Shown piece by piece: positions 16,145-25,789 of a DNA stretch of 64,000 nt. Origin of the DNA: an uncultured Bacilli bacterium (GTDB lineage Bacteria; Bacillota_I; Bacilli_A; RF39; UBA660); contig CANRNY010000005.1 of assembly GCA_947632085.1 (NCBI GenBank), forward strand, positions 1 to 64,000. The letters are read 5' to 3'. The notes under the pieces were generated by a model, which was given only the letters and a program-made list of their open reading frames with translations, did not search any database and had not been told where the DNA came from. Made by a program: the position numbers and the translations under genes. Numbering within the stretch: the stretch's first letter is position 1; each line of letters starts with the position of its first letter.

Positions 16145-17878
16145 ATGAAAAGTTTAAAATATTTTAAAATATTATTTCGATATTTTAAAAATGATAAACT
16201 TAAATTATCTCTTTATATTATATTAACTATTGCTAAATATTTTGAACCACTTATTAATGCTTTTATATGGGCGAATGCATTTCAAGCATTAGCAACTGGT
16301 AATAACTATGATTTTATAAAGTATTTAATGTGTTGGAGTGGTTTAATCATCTTTATGTGGGTTATTATTCAAATACCTACAGATTTAATTTATAATTATT
16401 TAGAAAAGAAATTTATGGAGAATGTTAGTAAAGATTTATATGTAAAAGTATCTGATATGCCAGCAATTGCTTTTGAGGAGATTGGGGTTGGGGAATTTAT
16501 AAATCGTATGTATACTGATCCTGATCGTGTATTAGAATTACTTAATAAGTTAATTAAGTTAACTTGTCGTTTAGTAATAGCGATTATTATTGTAGGTATA
16601 TCTTTTACGGTATCAATATATGTTGGACTAGAGTTACTAGTATTATGTATTGTAATGTTTATCTTATCTAATATTTACTATCCAAGAATTAAAAAGGTGC
16701 AAGAAGCAATTAAGAAAGATTCAGATGAATTTATTAAAGTAGCTACGCAGAATATAACTGGGATTAGAGAAATAAAAGCTTTAGGAATTAAAGATAATAT
16801 AAATAGAAGAGTATATGTTAATGTAGAAAGTTTATTTAAGAAACAAAGAAAGATTGGGGTAGATGAGACTTTCTATTATGCGTTAAATAATTTATGTTAT
16901 TTTGTTATTCAGTTTATTATTCTTCTTACTTTAGGTATTTCAGTTTTTACTGGAGTTATTACGTTAGCATCATTTGTTTTAATTGAAAAATATATATGGC
17001 GAATTGATGATGTTGTAGAATCTTTATCAGAGTTTGGGGTTTCTTATAATAAAGTTACAGTATCTTTGAAAAGAATAGATGAAATACTAAATAATAAGTT
17101 ATATGAAGATGAGAAATTTGGTAAGAAAGAGATTAATGATAAAAAGATAAAAATTGAGTTTAAAAATGTTAGTTTTAAATATCGAAATGATGAAGAATAT
17201 ATCTTAAAAGGTTTAACGATGAAGTTAGAACCACATAAGAAGATTGCGATTGTTGGTAAGTCAGGACAAGGCAAATCGACATTATTTAATTTACTTTTAA
17301 GATATTTTGATGCTACTAAAGGTCAAATACTTGTTAATGGGGAAAATATTAAGAATTTAAGTGAAGATTCTTTACGAGATAATATTTCAGTTATTAGACA
17401 GAGTCCTTACTTATTTAATTCAACAATATTTGATAATTTTAAAGTAGTTAAAGAAGATGTTACTTTAGAAGAAGTTAAAAACGTATGTAAGAAAGCTTAT
17501 ATTGATGATTATATTGAGTCTTTACCTAATGGTTATGAAACTATTATAGGTGAAGGTGGAGTTAATTTGTCGGGTGGACAGAAGCAAAGAATAGCAATAG
17601 CTAGAACTTTACTTAAAAATACGAAAGTTATACTATTTGATGAAGCAACATCAGCTTTAGATAATGAATCGCAAGAATATATTAAAAAGACAATTGATGA
17701 CTTAGTTAAAACGCATACAATTATAATAGTTGCTCATAGACTCTCTACTATTATGGATGCTGATTTAATATATGTTATTGATGATGGTAAAGTTTTAAGT
17801 TATGGTAATCATGATGAATTAATGGCTTCATCAGAACTATATCGTAAACTTTATAGTCCAGAAGTATTAGATTTCTAA
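16145..17878 (+). CDS. ABC exporter, fused membrane and ATPase domains
   Basis: About 577 aa. The ATG at 16145 follows GGAGGAG; 16130 lies inside that site. Membrane domain with six helices (~15-300), then an ATPase domain with Walker A GKSGQGKST (~370), signature LSGGQ (~474), Walker B VILFDEAT (~495) and the H-loop AHR. Type IV exporter half-transporter, probably a homodimer; no C39 peptidase domain is fused. Substrate unknown: drug, lipid or peptide. It lies downstream of the 26-aa ORF and attenuator, which suggests conditional expression. Confidence 0.92.
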   Translation: MKSLKYFKILFRYFKNDKLKLSLYIILTIAKYFEPLINAFIWANAFQALATGNNYDFIKYLMCWSGLIIFMWVIIQIPTDLIYNYLEKKFMENVSKDLYVKVSDMPAIAFEEIGVGEFINRMYTDPDRVLELLNKLIKLTCRLVIAIIIVGISFTVSIYVGLELLVLCIVMFILSNIYYPRIKKVQEAIKKDSDEFIKVATQNITGIREIKALGIKDNINRRVYVNVESLFKKQRKIGVDETFYYALNNLCYFVIQFIILLTLGISVFTGVITLASFVLIEKYIWRIDDVVESLSEFGVSYNKVTVSLKRIDEILNNKLYEDEKFGKKEINDKKIKIEFKNVSFKYRNDEEYILKGLTMKLEPHKKIAIVGKSGQGKSTLFNLLLRYFDATKGQILVNGENIKNLSEDSLRDNISVIRQSPYLFNSTIFDNFKVVKEDVTLEEVKNVCKKAYIDDYIESLPNGYETIIGEGGVNLSGGQKQRIAIARTLLKNTKVILFDEATSALDNESQEYIKKTIDDLVKTHTIIIVAHRLSTIMDADLIYVIDDGKVLSYGNHDELMASSELYRKLYSPEVLDF

Positions 17879-17892
17879 TACTTCTTTTTTTA
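17860..17892 (+). terminator. intrinsic terminator containing the stop codon
   Basis: Stem AGAAGTATTAG / CTAATACTTCT with seven T; the ABC exporter stop codon lies in the right arm. Confidence 0.85.
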
Positions 17893-17909
17893 AGAAAGAA
17901 ATAATTATA

Positions 17910-17918
17910 TGATATAAT
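17910..17918 (+). promoter_or_regulatory. extended -10 promoter of the amidase gene
   Basis: TGATATAAT with -10 TATAAT at 17913-17918, only 15 nt before the start codon; no clear -35. Confidence 0.6.
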
Positions 17919-17933
17919 TAAATAGGTGGTAGT

Positions 17934-18632
17934 ATGAAAAATAAAAACTTAATAATAGCTATTTCATTAACTATCCTATGTTTAATAATAGGTTTTGGAG
18001 TTGTTATATTAAAAGGAGATTTAGGTAGGTTTTATAAATATATTAATTATGAAAAAGAAACTTTAAAAAGTGATAATGAAGAAATAGAAGTATATGTAAA
18101 TAATAATTATAATTATCATAATACAGATGTAAGAGAAGAGAAAATAGAGTATATTGTTATTCATTATACAGGTAATACAGCTAGTGCTCCTGTATTTATG
18201 TCATCTTATAATAATTTTGATACAACTAATAAAAGTGTTGATTTCTTTGTAGATCATAATGGAGATATATACAAGTATAATCTAGAAACGGAAAATAGAT
18301 ATGCTTTTGCAGTTGGTGGTCATCTTGAAGAAACACAAGGTGGTTCTTTGTATGAAAAAGTAACTAATGAAAATAGTATTAGTATTGAAATGTGTGTTAA
18401 AAATGATGGTTTAAAGGAAGCTAATGCAGAAGGATGGTATATTCTTCCAGAAACGGTTGATGCTACTATTCAGTTAGTTAAATATTTAATGGATAAATAT
18501 GATATTCCAGTTACAAATGTAATTAGACATTATGATGTAAATGGTAAGTTATGTCCAGGTATTGTAGGTTGGAATAAAGATAGTGGTTCAGAAAAAGAAT
18601 GGGAAAACTTCTTAGAAAAATTAGAGGAGTAA
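17934..18632 (+). CDS. N-acetylmuramoyl-L-alanine amidase (Amidase_2 family)
   Basis: 232 aa; ATG after AGGTGG. An N-terminal membrane helix (~5-27) is followed by a T7-lysozyme/PGRP-like amidase domain. Zinc ligands are recognisable as His in IVIHYTGN, His in RHYDVNG and Cys in KLCPG. It cleaves the MurNAc-L-Ala bond of peptidoglycan at the outer membrane face. The short promoter just upstream makes it a separate unit from the ABC exporter. Confidence 0.9.
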   Translation: MKNKNLIIAISLTILCLIIGFGVVILKGDLGRFYKYINYEKETLKSDNEEIEVYVNNNYNYHNTDVREEKIEYIVIHYTGNTASAPVFMSSYNNFDTTNKSVDFFVDHNGDIYKYNLETENRYAFAVGGHLEETQGGSLYEKVTNENSISIEMCVKNDGLKEANAEGWYILPETVDATIQLVKYLMDKYDIPVTNVIRHYDVNGKLCPGIVGWNKDSGSEKEWENFLEKLEE

Positions 18633-18717
18633 TAGATATTTATAAATAGTTTTAAAACTATTGAAGAGTTAAAAAACGACAAGTAGTGACAACTTTTTGA
18701 CAATTAACATATTCTTG

Positions 18718-18747
18718 TTGACTTTATCTTTTACGTTCCAGTATAAT
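18718..18747 (+). promoter_or_regulatory. promoter of the sortase-anchored surface protein
   Basis: TTGACT (18718-18723), 18-nt spacer, TATAAT (18742-18747), ~30 nt before the start codon. Confidence 0.75.
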
Positions 18748-18777
18748 GTGGCTATAAGATAGGGAGAAATATAAGAT

Positions 18778-20130
18778 ATGAAAAAGAAAATTTTAAGCGC
18801 TATATTTATTTTAGCGATATTTGTTGTTCCATTTGGTGTGATTGTTGGACACTCAAAAACTTTAACTGATTTTTTAACTCAAGTGTCTAAAGTTAAATTA
18901 ATGGATATCTCAGAAAATGGTTGGAGTGTTAATAGTGCAACAACTAAATATATCAATGGAGGAAATATATTACTTGATTTAGACTATGGTGTTTTAGTAG
19001 AATTTGATAGAGAAAGTCGACCAAAATGGTTTGGAACATATCCAATTGATGAAATAAAACATCATGATTTTTATATGTATGATACTAAAGGTAATTTAGT
19101 TAAATCAAAATTACTTGAAGAGAAAATGGAAGAAATAAATGATTACCATATGGAAATGGAAACTTATAAAGAACGTGAAATAACTAACAAATTATTTTAT
19201 TATAATGATAATTTCTATGCGGTAGCTGGAACAGTAGATGCTTCGGCTGATTACGGACTTACTTCAAAGGAAAATGGTTCAGTAGAAGAGGGACATAAAA
19301 AGTATAGTTTAGTTAAGTATGATATGGATTTCAAAAATGTAAGTCATATTGAAGTATCAGATGAAGCATATACAAACGTACGTGTAAATAATGTAGATAA
19401 TACTTTATATGTTATAGCTGTAACAGATGATATTGCTTATGCAGATTTATCTAGTTCAGAAAATAAAAAATGTGAAATATATACAGTAGATGGTGAATTT
19501 AAGACGGCTGCTAATGTTGATTGTAATTTAGAAAATGTAGGAAAATATTTTCCTGATTATGCATTTCAATTACAACATGGTTTAACTGATAATGAGTATG
19601 ATTATAGAAGTAATGAAAATGTTTTCATTTCTGATAAAGGAAAAAAATTAGTATATACTAATAAAAATAATGAAAAAATAGAAATTGCTGCTGATAATGG
19701 AACATATACTAATGTTAAATTCGCTGGTAATATGATAGTAGCTATTGAAGATACATTAGAAAATAAAAACAAAAATTTCTTCTATTCAAAAATTGATCTT
19801 TATGATGCAGATGGTAACTTGCTTGACCAAGTAATCGGTTTAAATTCTTATAGAGATCTTGATGTTGATGAAACAAATAATAAATTTATAGTATCAACTA
19901 TTAGACTAGATAAAATATTAGGAGTTAATTATTGGGACTATATATATACAGCATATGATCCTAGTACTGTAGAAATAGGTTATGAAGAATATGTCTTCCC
20001 TAATGTAGAAGAACCAGAAGAAGAACCTAAAATTCCGAATCCAGAAACTAGTGATTTAATAATTATAGGATTTATAGCAGTATTTGGTGTTAGTTTCTAC
20101 CTTTATAAAAAATGTAAAAAAGCTCTATAA
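18778..20130 (+). CDS. secreted protein with C-terminal sortase-type signal
   Basis: 450 aa; ATG after AGGGAGAAA. Signal peptide at 1-27 (MKKKILS start), then a ~380-residue extracellular region, probably beta-rich. The C-terminus has PNPETSD, a ~19-residue hydrophobic helix and a basic tail KKCKKAL: the three-part plan of a sortase substrate with an NPxTxD-like motif instead of LPxTG. I cannot assign the extracellular domain. A cognate sortase candidate is encoded at 36407-37345. Own promoter and terminator. Confidence 0.75.
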   Translation: MKKKILSAIFILAIFVVPFGVIVGHSKTLTDFLTQVSKVKLMDISENGWSVNSATTKYINGGNILLDLDYGVLVEFDRESRPKWFGTYPIDEIKHHDFYMYDTKGNLVKSKLLEEKMEEINDYHMEMETYKEREITNKLFYYNDNFYAVAGTVDASADYGLTSKENGSVEEGHKKYSLVKYDMDFKNVSHIEVSDEAYTNVRVNNVDNTLYVIAVTDDIAYADLSSSENKKCEIYTVDGEFKTAANVDCNLENVGKYFPDYAFQLQHGLTDNEYDYRSNENVFISDKGKKLVYTNKNNEKIEIAADNGTYTNVKFAGNMIVAIEDTLENKNKNFFYSKIDLYDADGNLLDQVIGLNSYRDLDVDETNNKFIVSTIRLDKILGVNYWDYIYTAYDPSTVEIGYEEYVFPNVEEPEEEPKIPNPETSDLIIIGFIAVFGVSFYLYKKCKKAL

Positions 20131-20143
20131 TTGAGCTTTTTTT
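20116..20143 (+). terminator. intrinsic terminator
   Basis: Stem AAAAAGCTC / GAGCTTTTT with seven T, spanning the stop codon. Confidence 0.8.
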
Positions 20144-20161
20144 ATAAATGGGGGATTTATT

Positions 20162-21454
20162 ATGAAAGAAAAAATATATGATAAAATAACAACTATTTAT
20201 TTAATTGCTTTAGTAATGGTCTTATTTATATCTAATATTTTTTTTGTTTATCAATTTATTAGATGTTCAGTGATCTCTAATGGTGTATTGGTATTTGGTG
20301 GTATAGGTTTAATATTATACTTATATCATATAATAGTTACTAAAAATATTAGATGTTGGGATTTATTAGTAATTTTAATATATTTCTTTTGCTATCTTTC
20401 TTATCTTCATGCTTTTGATAGAAGAACTGCTTTATTTGGTTATTATAGCGGTAGAGAAGGTATGCTAGTTATATATGCTTACTATATTATCTTTTTACTT
20501 TCTTCAACTTTGAAAAATGATAAAATTAAAGAATTAATTCTGTTATTACTTACTTGTCAAAGTATTGTCCAAGTTATTTATTGCTTTTTACAAATCTCAG
20601 GATTATATTTTGTCTTTAAAATGCCAATTATGGGTCTTGAAAAATATTCTTCAGGATTCTATTCTAATTCTAATTTCTTTGGTTCTTATATTTCATTAAT
20701 TGTTGGTTTATGGGTACCTATTTATTTCTTTAATAAGAAATTTGATATTAAAAGTTATCTTGTTTTATCATTTTTAATAGCTGGTTTATTAAGTTGTGGA
20801 ACAATGAGTGCTTTAGTAGCTTTAATAGCAATTATTTGTTTAGCAATTATTTATTATTTTATTAAAAGAAAGAATATTCAAGGTAAAACATTTTTAATTA
20901 AATTAGTTACATTATTTGTTACGATATGTATAGAATTTTTAGCTTTATCTTATTTTACTGAAAGTTCACTTGTTAAAGATACAGTTGAATTAAAAGATCA
21001 AGTAGTCAGTGTTGCTAGTGGTGAAATAGATGATTCTTTTGGTACAGGAAGAATATATATTTGGAAACAAACTTTAAAATATATTCCAAAGTATTTTTGG
21101 TATGGAATAGGAATAGATAATTTTATATTTTTAGGTTTTGAATCAGGAACATTTATTTATGATTCACCTTTAGAAGATAATATTATTAATAAAGCACATA
21201 ATGAATATTTAAATATTTTAGCAACAGGTGGTATTTTTCTATTTGTCGTATATATGGTTATAATTATAACTATATTTGTTAAGGCGAGTAAAGATATTAT
21301 AAAGACTAAGAAAATAAATAGTTTAAGAGATTCATTCTTCTTTGCTTTTTGTAGTTATTTAGTTCAAGCATTCTTTAATTGTAGAATGGTCTTTGTAGCG
21401 CCGTTATTCTTTATGATTATGGGATTACTGGTATCAACAATAGAAAAAGAATAA
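20162..21454 (+). CDS. O-antigen ligase-like polytopic membrane protein
   Basis: 430 aa with about 11 membrane helices; ATG after GGGGGA. The region GTGRIYIWKQTLK ... KAHNEYLNILATGG matches the Wzy_C/WaaL-type periplasmic loop, including the Arg and the H-N-x-Y-L motif of O-antigen ligases/polymerases. In Gram-positives such proteins polymerise or ligate polysaccharide repeat units at the outer membrane face. No capsule genes are adjacent, so the substrate is open. Confidence 0.82.
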   Translation: MKEKIYDKITTIYLIALVMVLFISNIFFVYQFIRCSVISNGVLVFGGIGLILYLYHIIVTKNIRCWDLLVILIYFFCYLSYLHAFDRRTALFGYYSGREGMLVIYAYYIIFLLSSTLKNDKIKELILLLLTCQSIVQVIYCFLQISGLYFVFKMPIMGLEKYSSGFYSNSNFFGSYISLIVGLWVPIYFFNKKFDIKSYLVLSFLIAGLLSCGTMSALVALIAIICLAIIYYFIKRKNIQGKTFLIKLVTLFVTICIEFLALSYFTESSLVKDTVELKDQVVSVASGEIDDSFGTGRIYIWKQTLKYIPKYFWYGIGIDNFIFLGFESGTFIYDSPLEDNIINKAHNEYLNILATGGIFLFVVYMVIIITIFVKASKDIIKTKKINSLRDSFFFAFCSYLVQAFFNCRMVFVAPLFFMIMGLLVSTIEKE

Positions 21455-21483
21455 AATAAGAGCTCTTTAAGAGCTCTTATTTA
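21455..21483. terminator. bidirectional terminator
   Basis: Near-perfect palindrome AATAAGAGCTC / GAGCTCTTATT between convergent genes. It includes the last codons of the reverse-strand GH3 gene. Confidence 0.8.
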
Positions 21484-22673
21484 ATTACATTATAAGCTAA
21501 TTTCCAAGCTAATATTTTTCTTACAGATTCATTAATACGTTTTTCAGATATACGACCTTCTTGGGCAGCTTTTAAAGCACTATCATAATAATCTTTATAT
21601 TGTTTAGTAATAAGTAAATCATTACCGGCATTAATTGCTAAAGTAGATAATTCATTATTGGTATTATAACTATCTAACGCATCCATTGTTAGATCATCAC
21701 TGACGATTAAACCAGTATAGTTATAATCATTTTTTAAAATATCAATAACACTTTTAGAAAGAGAAGCGGGATAACTACGATCAACGGTAGCAATAATATT
21801 ATGAGATATTAAGATAAATGGTGTACCTGCTTCAATACCCATTTGGAAAGGAATTAAATCATTTTCTTTCAAATAAGATAATTCACGATTATCAATTGTT
21901 TCTATACGATGCGTATCACCATTAGGACCATATCCAGGGAAGTGCTTTAAACAAGTAGAAAAGTTTAATTCTTGAGCTATATTAGTTACTTTGACAATAT
22001 AATTACCAGTTTCAGTAGGATTTAAACCAATAGATCTATCATACATAAAGTCTTTAGGATTAGTTGATATATCAGCAACTGGTGCTAAATTTAAATTAAA
22101 ACCAAGGTCTAATAATAATCTATCTTTCATTTCTTCAATTTCTAATACTTTATCAATACCACCTTCATTATAATAAGCACGTGGTGATAATATTTTAGTA
22201 TTAATTAATTTAGGATTATAACTTAAACGTGTTACTGTTCCTCCTTCTTCATCAAGAGTCATAATATAATTTATTTTGGCTTTATCTTGTCGATTAGATA
22301 TCTTAGCTATTACTCGATCTTTACTTAAATTTTTTAAATCACTACTAAATAAAATAAAACCACCAACTGTCTTATAACTATCACTTTCTTTATATGAAGA
22401 GAAAGGAATAATAAACATTTGAGCTATTTTTTCTTCTAAAGTTAAAGTATTAAGAATTTGATCAGCTTCATCATAATATTGAGCAAAAAGATCTGGTTTC
22501 TTTTCGAGAGGAGCAAACTCTTTTTTGATTGGTGGTAAGAGTGGTGCTTCGTTATTAGTTAATCGGGAATTAGAATCTATATTCGCAATAAAATTATTAA
22601 GAGTAATTAAACTAAAAAGTAAAATAAGGATTACTAAAATAGTTGAAAGATAAATAATAATATGTTTTTTCAT
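21477..22673 (-). CDS. GH3 family beta-N-acetylhexosaminidase (NagZ-like)
   Basis: 398 aa with one N-terminal membrane helix (~5-27), so membrane-tethered and extracellular. TIM-barrel motifs: CLKHFPGYGPNGDTH, whose Asp-His pair is the acid/base dyad of NagZ-type GH3 enzymes, and LIVSDDLTMDAL with the Asp nucleophile. MTLDEEGGTVTRL is the typical substrate-site segment. It removes N-acetylglucosamine from wall muropeptides or other glycans. Only the first GH3 domain is present, as in NagZ; no C-terminal domain. Confidence 0.92.
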   Translation of the reverse strand: MKKHIIIYLSTILVILILLFSLITLNNFIANIDSNSRLTNNEAPLLPPIKKEFAPLEKKPDLFAQYYDEADQILNTLTLEEKIAQMFIIPFSSYKESDSYKTVGGFILFSSDLKNLSKDRVIAKISNRQDKAKINYIMTLDEEGGTVTRLSYNPKLINTKILSPRAYYNEGGIDKVLEIEEMKDRLLLDLGFNLNLAPVADISTNPKDFMYDRSIGLNPTETGNYIVKVTNIAQELNFSTCLKHFPGYGPNGDTHRIETIDNRELSYLKENDLIPFQMGIEAGTPFILISHNIIATVDRSYPASLSKSVIDILKNDYNYTGLIVSDDLTMDALDSYNTNNELSTLAINAGNDLLITKQYKDYYDSALKAAQEGRISEKRINESVRKILAWKLAYNVIK

Positions 22674-22731
22674 TTTATGACCTTCTTTATTAATTATTTT
22701 AACATATATTAAAAATTTATATTAGGGAAAA

Positions 22732-22760
22732 TTGCAGGATTAATAATTTTTTTGTATAAT
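22732..22760 (+). promoter_or_regulatory. promoter of the 22785-24372 pair
   Basis: TTGCAG (22732-22737), 17-nt spacer, TATAAT (22755-22760). The -10 covers an upstream in-frame ATG at 22752, so that start is excluded. Confidence 0.8.
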
Positions 22761-22784
22761 AAAGCCAATTTAAGTGGTGGTTTT

Positions 22785-23336
22785 ATGGTTAATAATTTTA
22801 AAATTAATAAAAAGATAGTAGCTGGGGCTTTAATAGCAGCAATTATTGGAACAGGAATTGGTGGTTATCATATGCATCGTAATCATGAAGTTGCAAGAGT
22901 TAAAGGTTATTTAGAAGATTTTTTAACTGAAGATAATTATGTTGATTTATCTAAAGTTAGTGGGGAATATAAGATTAGTGATTTTGATGGAGATACTTTA
23001 AGAAAAGTATTAGAAGAAATGAATATAGATTATGTAAGAATTAATGATGCTTTTATTTATGATAAAAATCATGTTTTACCATTTACACATAAAAACGCTG
23101 TTAATTATAATAAAGTTGTATGGAATGATGGAACACAAGATATTTATGAAATGTATGAACCAATAAGAGTTCCTAGTAGTAAAGGAGTTACTTATCAAAT
23201 ACCAGAAGGATTTGTCTTAGAAGACGTTGCAGAAATAGCTGAACCAATTAGATATGAAGATTTAGATGATAAAGAAATAAGAGTTTTAAAAAATAATTAT
23301 GAAGATTCTTATAGTTTAACAATGGAGAAAAAATAA
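22785..23336 (+). CDS. membrane-anchored protein of unknown function
   Basis: About 183 aa from ATG 22785 (after GTGGTGG). An N-terminal membrane helix (~10-27, small residues Gly/Ala/Ile) is followed by ~150 residues of soluble, acidic, mixed alpha/beta sequence, expected outside the cell. No known domain recognised. It ends one base before the nucleotidyltransferase gene, so the two are probably co-translated from the promoter at 22732-22760. Confidence 0.7.
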   Translation: MVNNFKINKKIVAGALIAAIIGTGIGGYHMHRNHEVARVKGYLEDFLTEDNYVDLSKVSGEYKISDFDGDTLRKVLEEMNIDYVRINDAFIYDKNHVLPFTHKNAVNYNKVVWNDGTQDIYEMYEPIRVPSSKGVTYQIPEGFVLEDVAEIAEPIRYEDLDDKEIRVLKNNYEDSYSLTMEKK

Positions 23337-23337
23337 A

Positions 23338-24372
23338 ATGTCATTACAGGGATTAATAAATAAGTTTTTAATTATAACTGGTTATGATAAAGATAAAAGT
23401 GTATTAGCGATTATTTTTCACGGAAGTAGAGTTCAAGGTAGTGAAAGACCTAATAGTGATTTAGATGTTATTGTAATAAGTAAAAAAGGTAATAACTATA
23501 AAAAAGGATTTGCAATTGATGGAATAAGAGTAGATTGTCATATATATTCAATTAATGATATTTATGATTTGGCTGATATTAAAAAAGAAAGTAATAATAT
23601 ATTTTTAGAGTGTGTATTAAATAAAGGTTTAGTAGTTAAAGATGTTGATGATACAATTGCATTGATAAAAAATTATATTGAAAATATTGAAGTAAAGAAA
23701 CAAGGGAAAAGATTTATTCCAAGATATGTATTAGAAGATATTAGAGATTTATATAGTAACTTTATAAATAAGAAGGAAGATAATGAATTTTACTATTATA
23801 ATTTGTTAGAAAAGATAAGAATTGCTTTTAATTATTTATATGGTTGTTCTTATTTAGGAACATCTAAAGTATATGAAGTTTTTAAACGTCCAGCTTATTT
23901 TCATGATAAGTATTTAATTAAATTACCAAACCATAACTTTATTGATTTATATTTAAAAGCGATAGAAGCTAAAGAAGAAGAGCGAATAGAACTTATAAAA
24001 AAACTAATTAGTTTATTACATATTAAACTTGGGGATATAGAAACATCTAATTATTATGGAAGAAATGTATATTATTCAAAAGATCGAATAGATGATGATA
24101 TGTTAGTATTACATAATAAACTATTAAAGACAATTGATTTATTATTAATTAAACATCCATATAGTAAGATGATGTATGCTATTTTATTACAGAGTATGTA
24201 TAGTTATTATTATCAAATATATTATGATATAAATTATCAATTAGAAGAACTATATAATAGAGGAAAAAATGAAAAAGATAATAATAAAAGAATAGAAATA
24301 ATAAAAGATATATTTGGTATTTTAAGTAAAGATTATTTTATAGATTATGATAATTATTTAATTAGATTATAA
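23338..24372 (+). CDS. nucleotidyltransferase-fold protein
   Basis: 344 aa. The N-terminal segment HGSRVQG...NSDLDVIVI contains the GS...D-x-D signature of the polymerase-beta-type nucleotidyltransferase superfamily, with a further acidic position in IRVDCHIY. The remaining ~230 residues are Tyr/Lys/Ile-rich and helical. Members transfer NMP to RNAs, proteins or small molecules; the substrate cannot be told here. It is not a full CCA-adding enzyme or polyA polymerase by length and motifs. Overlap-free junction with the preceding gene. Confidence 0.72.
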   Translation: MSLQGLINKFLIITGYDKDKSVLAIIFHGSRVQGSERPNSDLDVIVISKKGNNYKKGFAIDGIRVDCHIYSINDIYDLADIKKESNNIFLECVLNKGLVVKDVDDTIALIKNYIENIEVKKQGKRFIPRYVLEDIRDLYSNFINKKEDNEFYYYNLLEKIRIAFNYLYGCSYLGTSKVYEVFKRPAYFHDKYLIKLPNHNFIDLYLKAIEAKEEERIELIKKLISLLHIKLGDIETSNYYGRNVYYSKDRIDDDMLVLHNKLLKTIDLLLIKHPYSKMMYAILLQSMYSYYYQIYYDINYQLEELYNRGKNEKDNNKRIEIIKDIFGILSKDYFIDYDNYLIRL

Positions 24373-24414
24373 CTTGTAAATTAAGATATGGTACAATAAT
24401 AATAGGTGATACTT

Positions 24415-25050
24415 ATGGAAGTGCAACTAGGAGAATATATATTTAATTTAGAAATTGAAAAAAAGAATAATAAAAATGTTTATTTTAGATTTAAAGATAA
24501 TAATACTTTATATGTTACTTGTAATAGATTTATAAGTACTAAAGAAGTATTAAAGTTAATAAAACAGAATGAAAAATCTTTACTTAAAATGTATAAAAGT
24601 TATCAAATAAGAGAAGAAAATAATAAGGGATTTAATTATTTAGGAGAATCTTATACCATTGTTTATGATGAGAGTTTTAAAGAATTAAAGATTGAAGATA
24701 ATATGGTATATGTAAAAAATGAAAAAGAATTAAATAAATGGTTAAAAAGGGAATGTGAAAGAATATTTCAAGAAAGAATAAAATTAATATTAAATAATTT
24801 TAGTAATATACCACCATTTAAGTTAAGAATTAGAAAAATGAAAACAAGATGGGGAGTTAATAATGTAACTAAGAAAATAATAACTTTAAATAGTGAATTA
24901 ATAAAAAAAGATATTACATTAATTGACTATGTTATTATTCATGAATTATGTCATTTTTATGAAGCTAATCATAGTAAGAAATTTTGGTTAGAAGTTGAAA
25001 AGAGATATCCGTATTATAAGTTAGCAAGAAAAAGATTGAGAGTTGAATAA
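24415..25050 (+). CDS. YgjP/DUF45-type zinc metallopeptidase
   Basis: About 211 aa. ATG 24415 follows AGGTGAT; the GTG at 24406 is in the ribosome site. The motif VIIHELCHFYEANHSKKFW (HExxH plus a distal His) identifies the YgjP/SprT-like WLM metallopeptidase family, and RKMKTRWGVNN is also characteristic of YgjP. Its cellular substrate is unclear in the literature I know. A TACAAT -10 lies ~20 nt upstream. The next gene starts one base after its stop. Confidence 0.88.
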   Translation: MEVQLGEYIFNLEIEKKNNKNVYFRFKDNNTLYVTCNRFISTKEVLKLIKQNEKSLLKMYKSYQIREENNKGFNYLGESYTIVYDESFKELKIEDNMVYVKNEKELNKWLKRECERIFQERIKLILNNFSNIPPFKLRIRKMKTRWGVNNVTKKIITLNSELIKKDITLIDYVIIHELCHFYEANHSKKFWLEVEKRYPYYKLARKRLRVE

Positions 25051-25051
25051 A

Positions 25052-25780
25052 ATGGAAGTAATAAGTTCATTAGATAATAAAAAAATAAAGAATTATAGTA
25101 AATTATTACAGAAGAAATATCGTGATATAGATAATTTATTTATTGTCGAAGGAGAACATTTAGTAAAGGAAGCTTATACATCTAATGTATTAGTAGAAGT
25201 TATTATGTGTGAAGATTATGAAGTAGATATAGATGTACCTATTACTTATGTAACATATGAAGTTATTAAGAAGTTAAGTAATACATTAAATCCGCAAAGA
25301 ATAATGGGAATATGTAAAAAAGTAGATAGAAAAGAAATAGGTAATAAAGTATTAATTTTAGATGATATACAAGATCCAGGTAATTTAGGGACAATTATAC
25401 GTAGTAGTGTCGCATTTAATATAGAGACAATTATTTTATCTAATAATAGTGTTGATGTTTATAATGATAAAGTAATTAGAGCTAGTGAAGGGATGTTTTT
25501 TAAGATTAATATTATAAGAGATGATATCGTTAAGATAATAAATGAATTAAAAGATAATGATTATATGATATATGGTACAAAAGTAGATAATGGTGAAGAT
25601 ATAAATAAAATAAGAGCTCCTTTTAAGTACGCATTAGTAATGGGAAATGAAGGAGCTGGAGTAAGTGATAAAGTACTTAGTTTATGTGATAAATACTTAT
25701 ATATTCCAATGAATAGTAATTGTGAGAGTTTAAATGTAGGAGTTGCAACAAGTATTATATTATTTTGTTTAAATAAATAG
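25052..25780 (+). CDS. TrmH/SpoU family RNA 2'-O-methyltransferase
   Basis: About 242 aa from ATG 25052, immediately after the preceding stop. The N-terminal substrate-binding domain has NLFIVEGEHLVKEA. The SPOUT knot domain has motif 1 DIQDPGNLGTIIRS, motif 2 LVMGNEGAGVS and motif 3 IPMNSNCESLNVGVATSI. It uses SAM to methylate ribose in 23S rRNA or tRNA; RlmB/YsgA-like by architecture, target not fixed. First gene of a translation-related run with rimM and trmD. Confidence 0.92.
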   Translation: MEVISSLDNKKIKNYSKLLQKKYRDIDNLFIVEGEHLVKEAYTSNVLVEVIMCEDYEVDIDVPITYVTYEVIKKLSNTLNPQRIMGICKKVDRKEIGNKVLILDDIQDPGNLGTIIRSSVAFNIETIILSNNSVDVYNDKVIRASEGMFFKINIIRDDIVKIINELKDNDYMIYGTKVDNGEDINKIRAPFKYALVMGNEGAGVSDKVLSLCDKYLYIPMNSNCESLNVGVATSIILFCLNK

Positions 25781-25789
25781 AGGTGTGAT

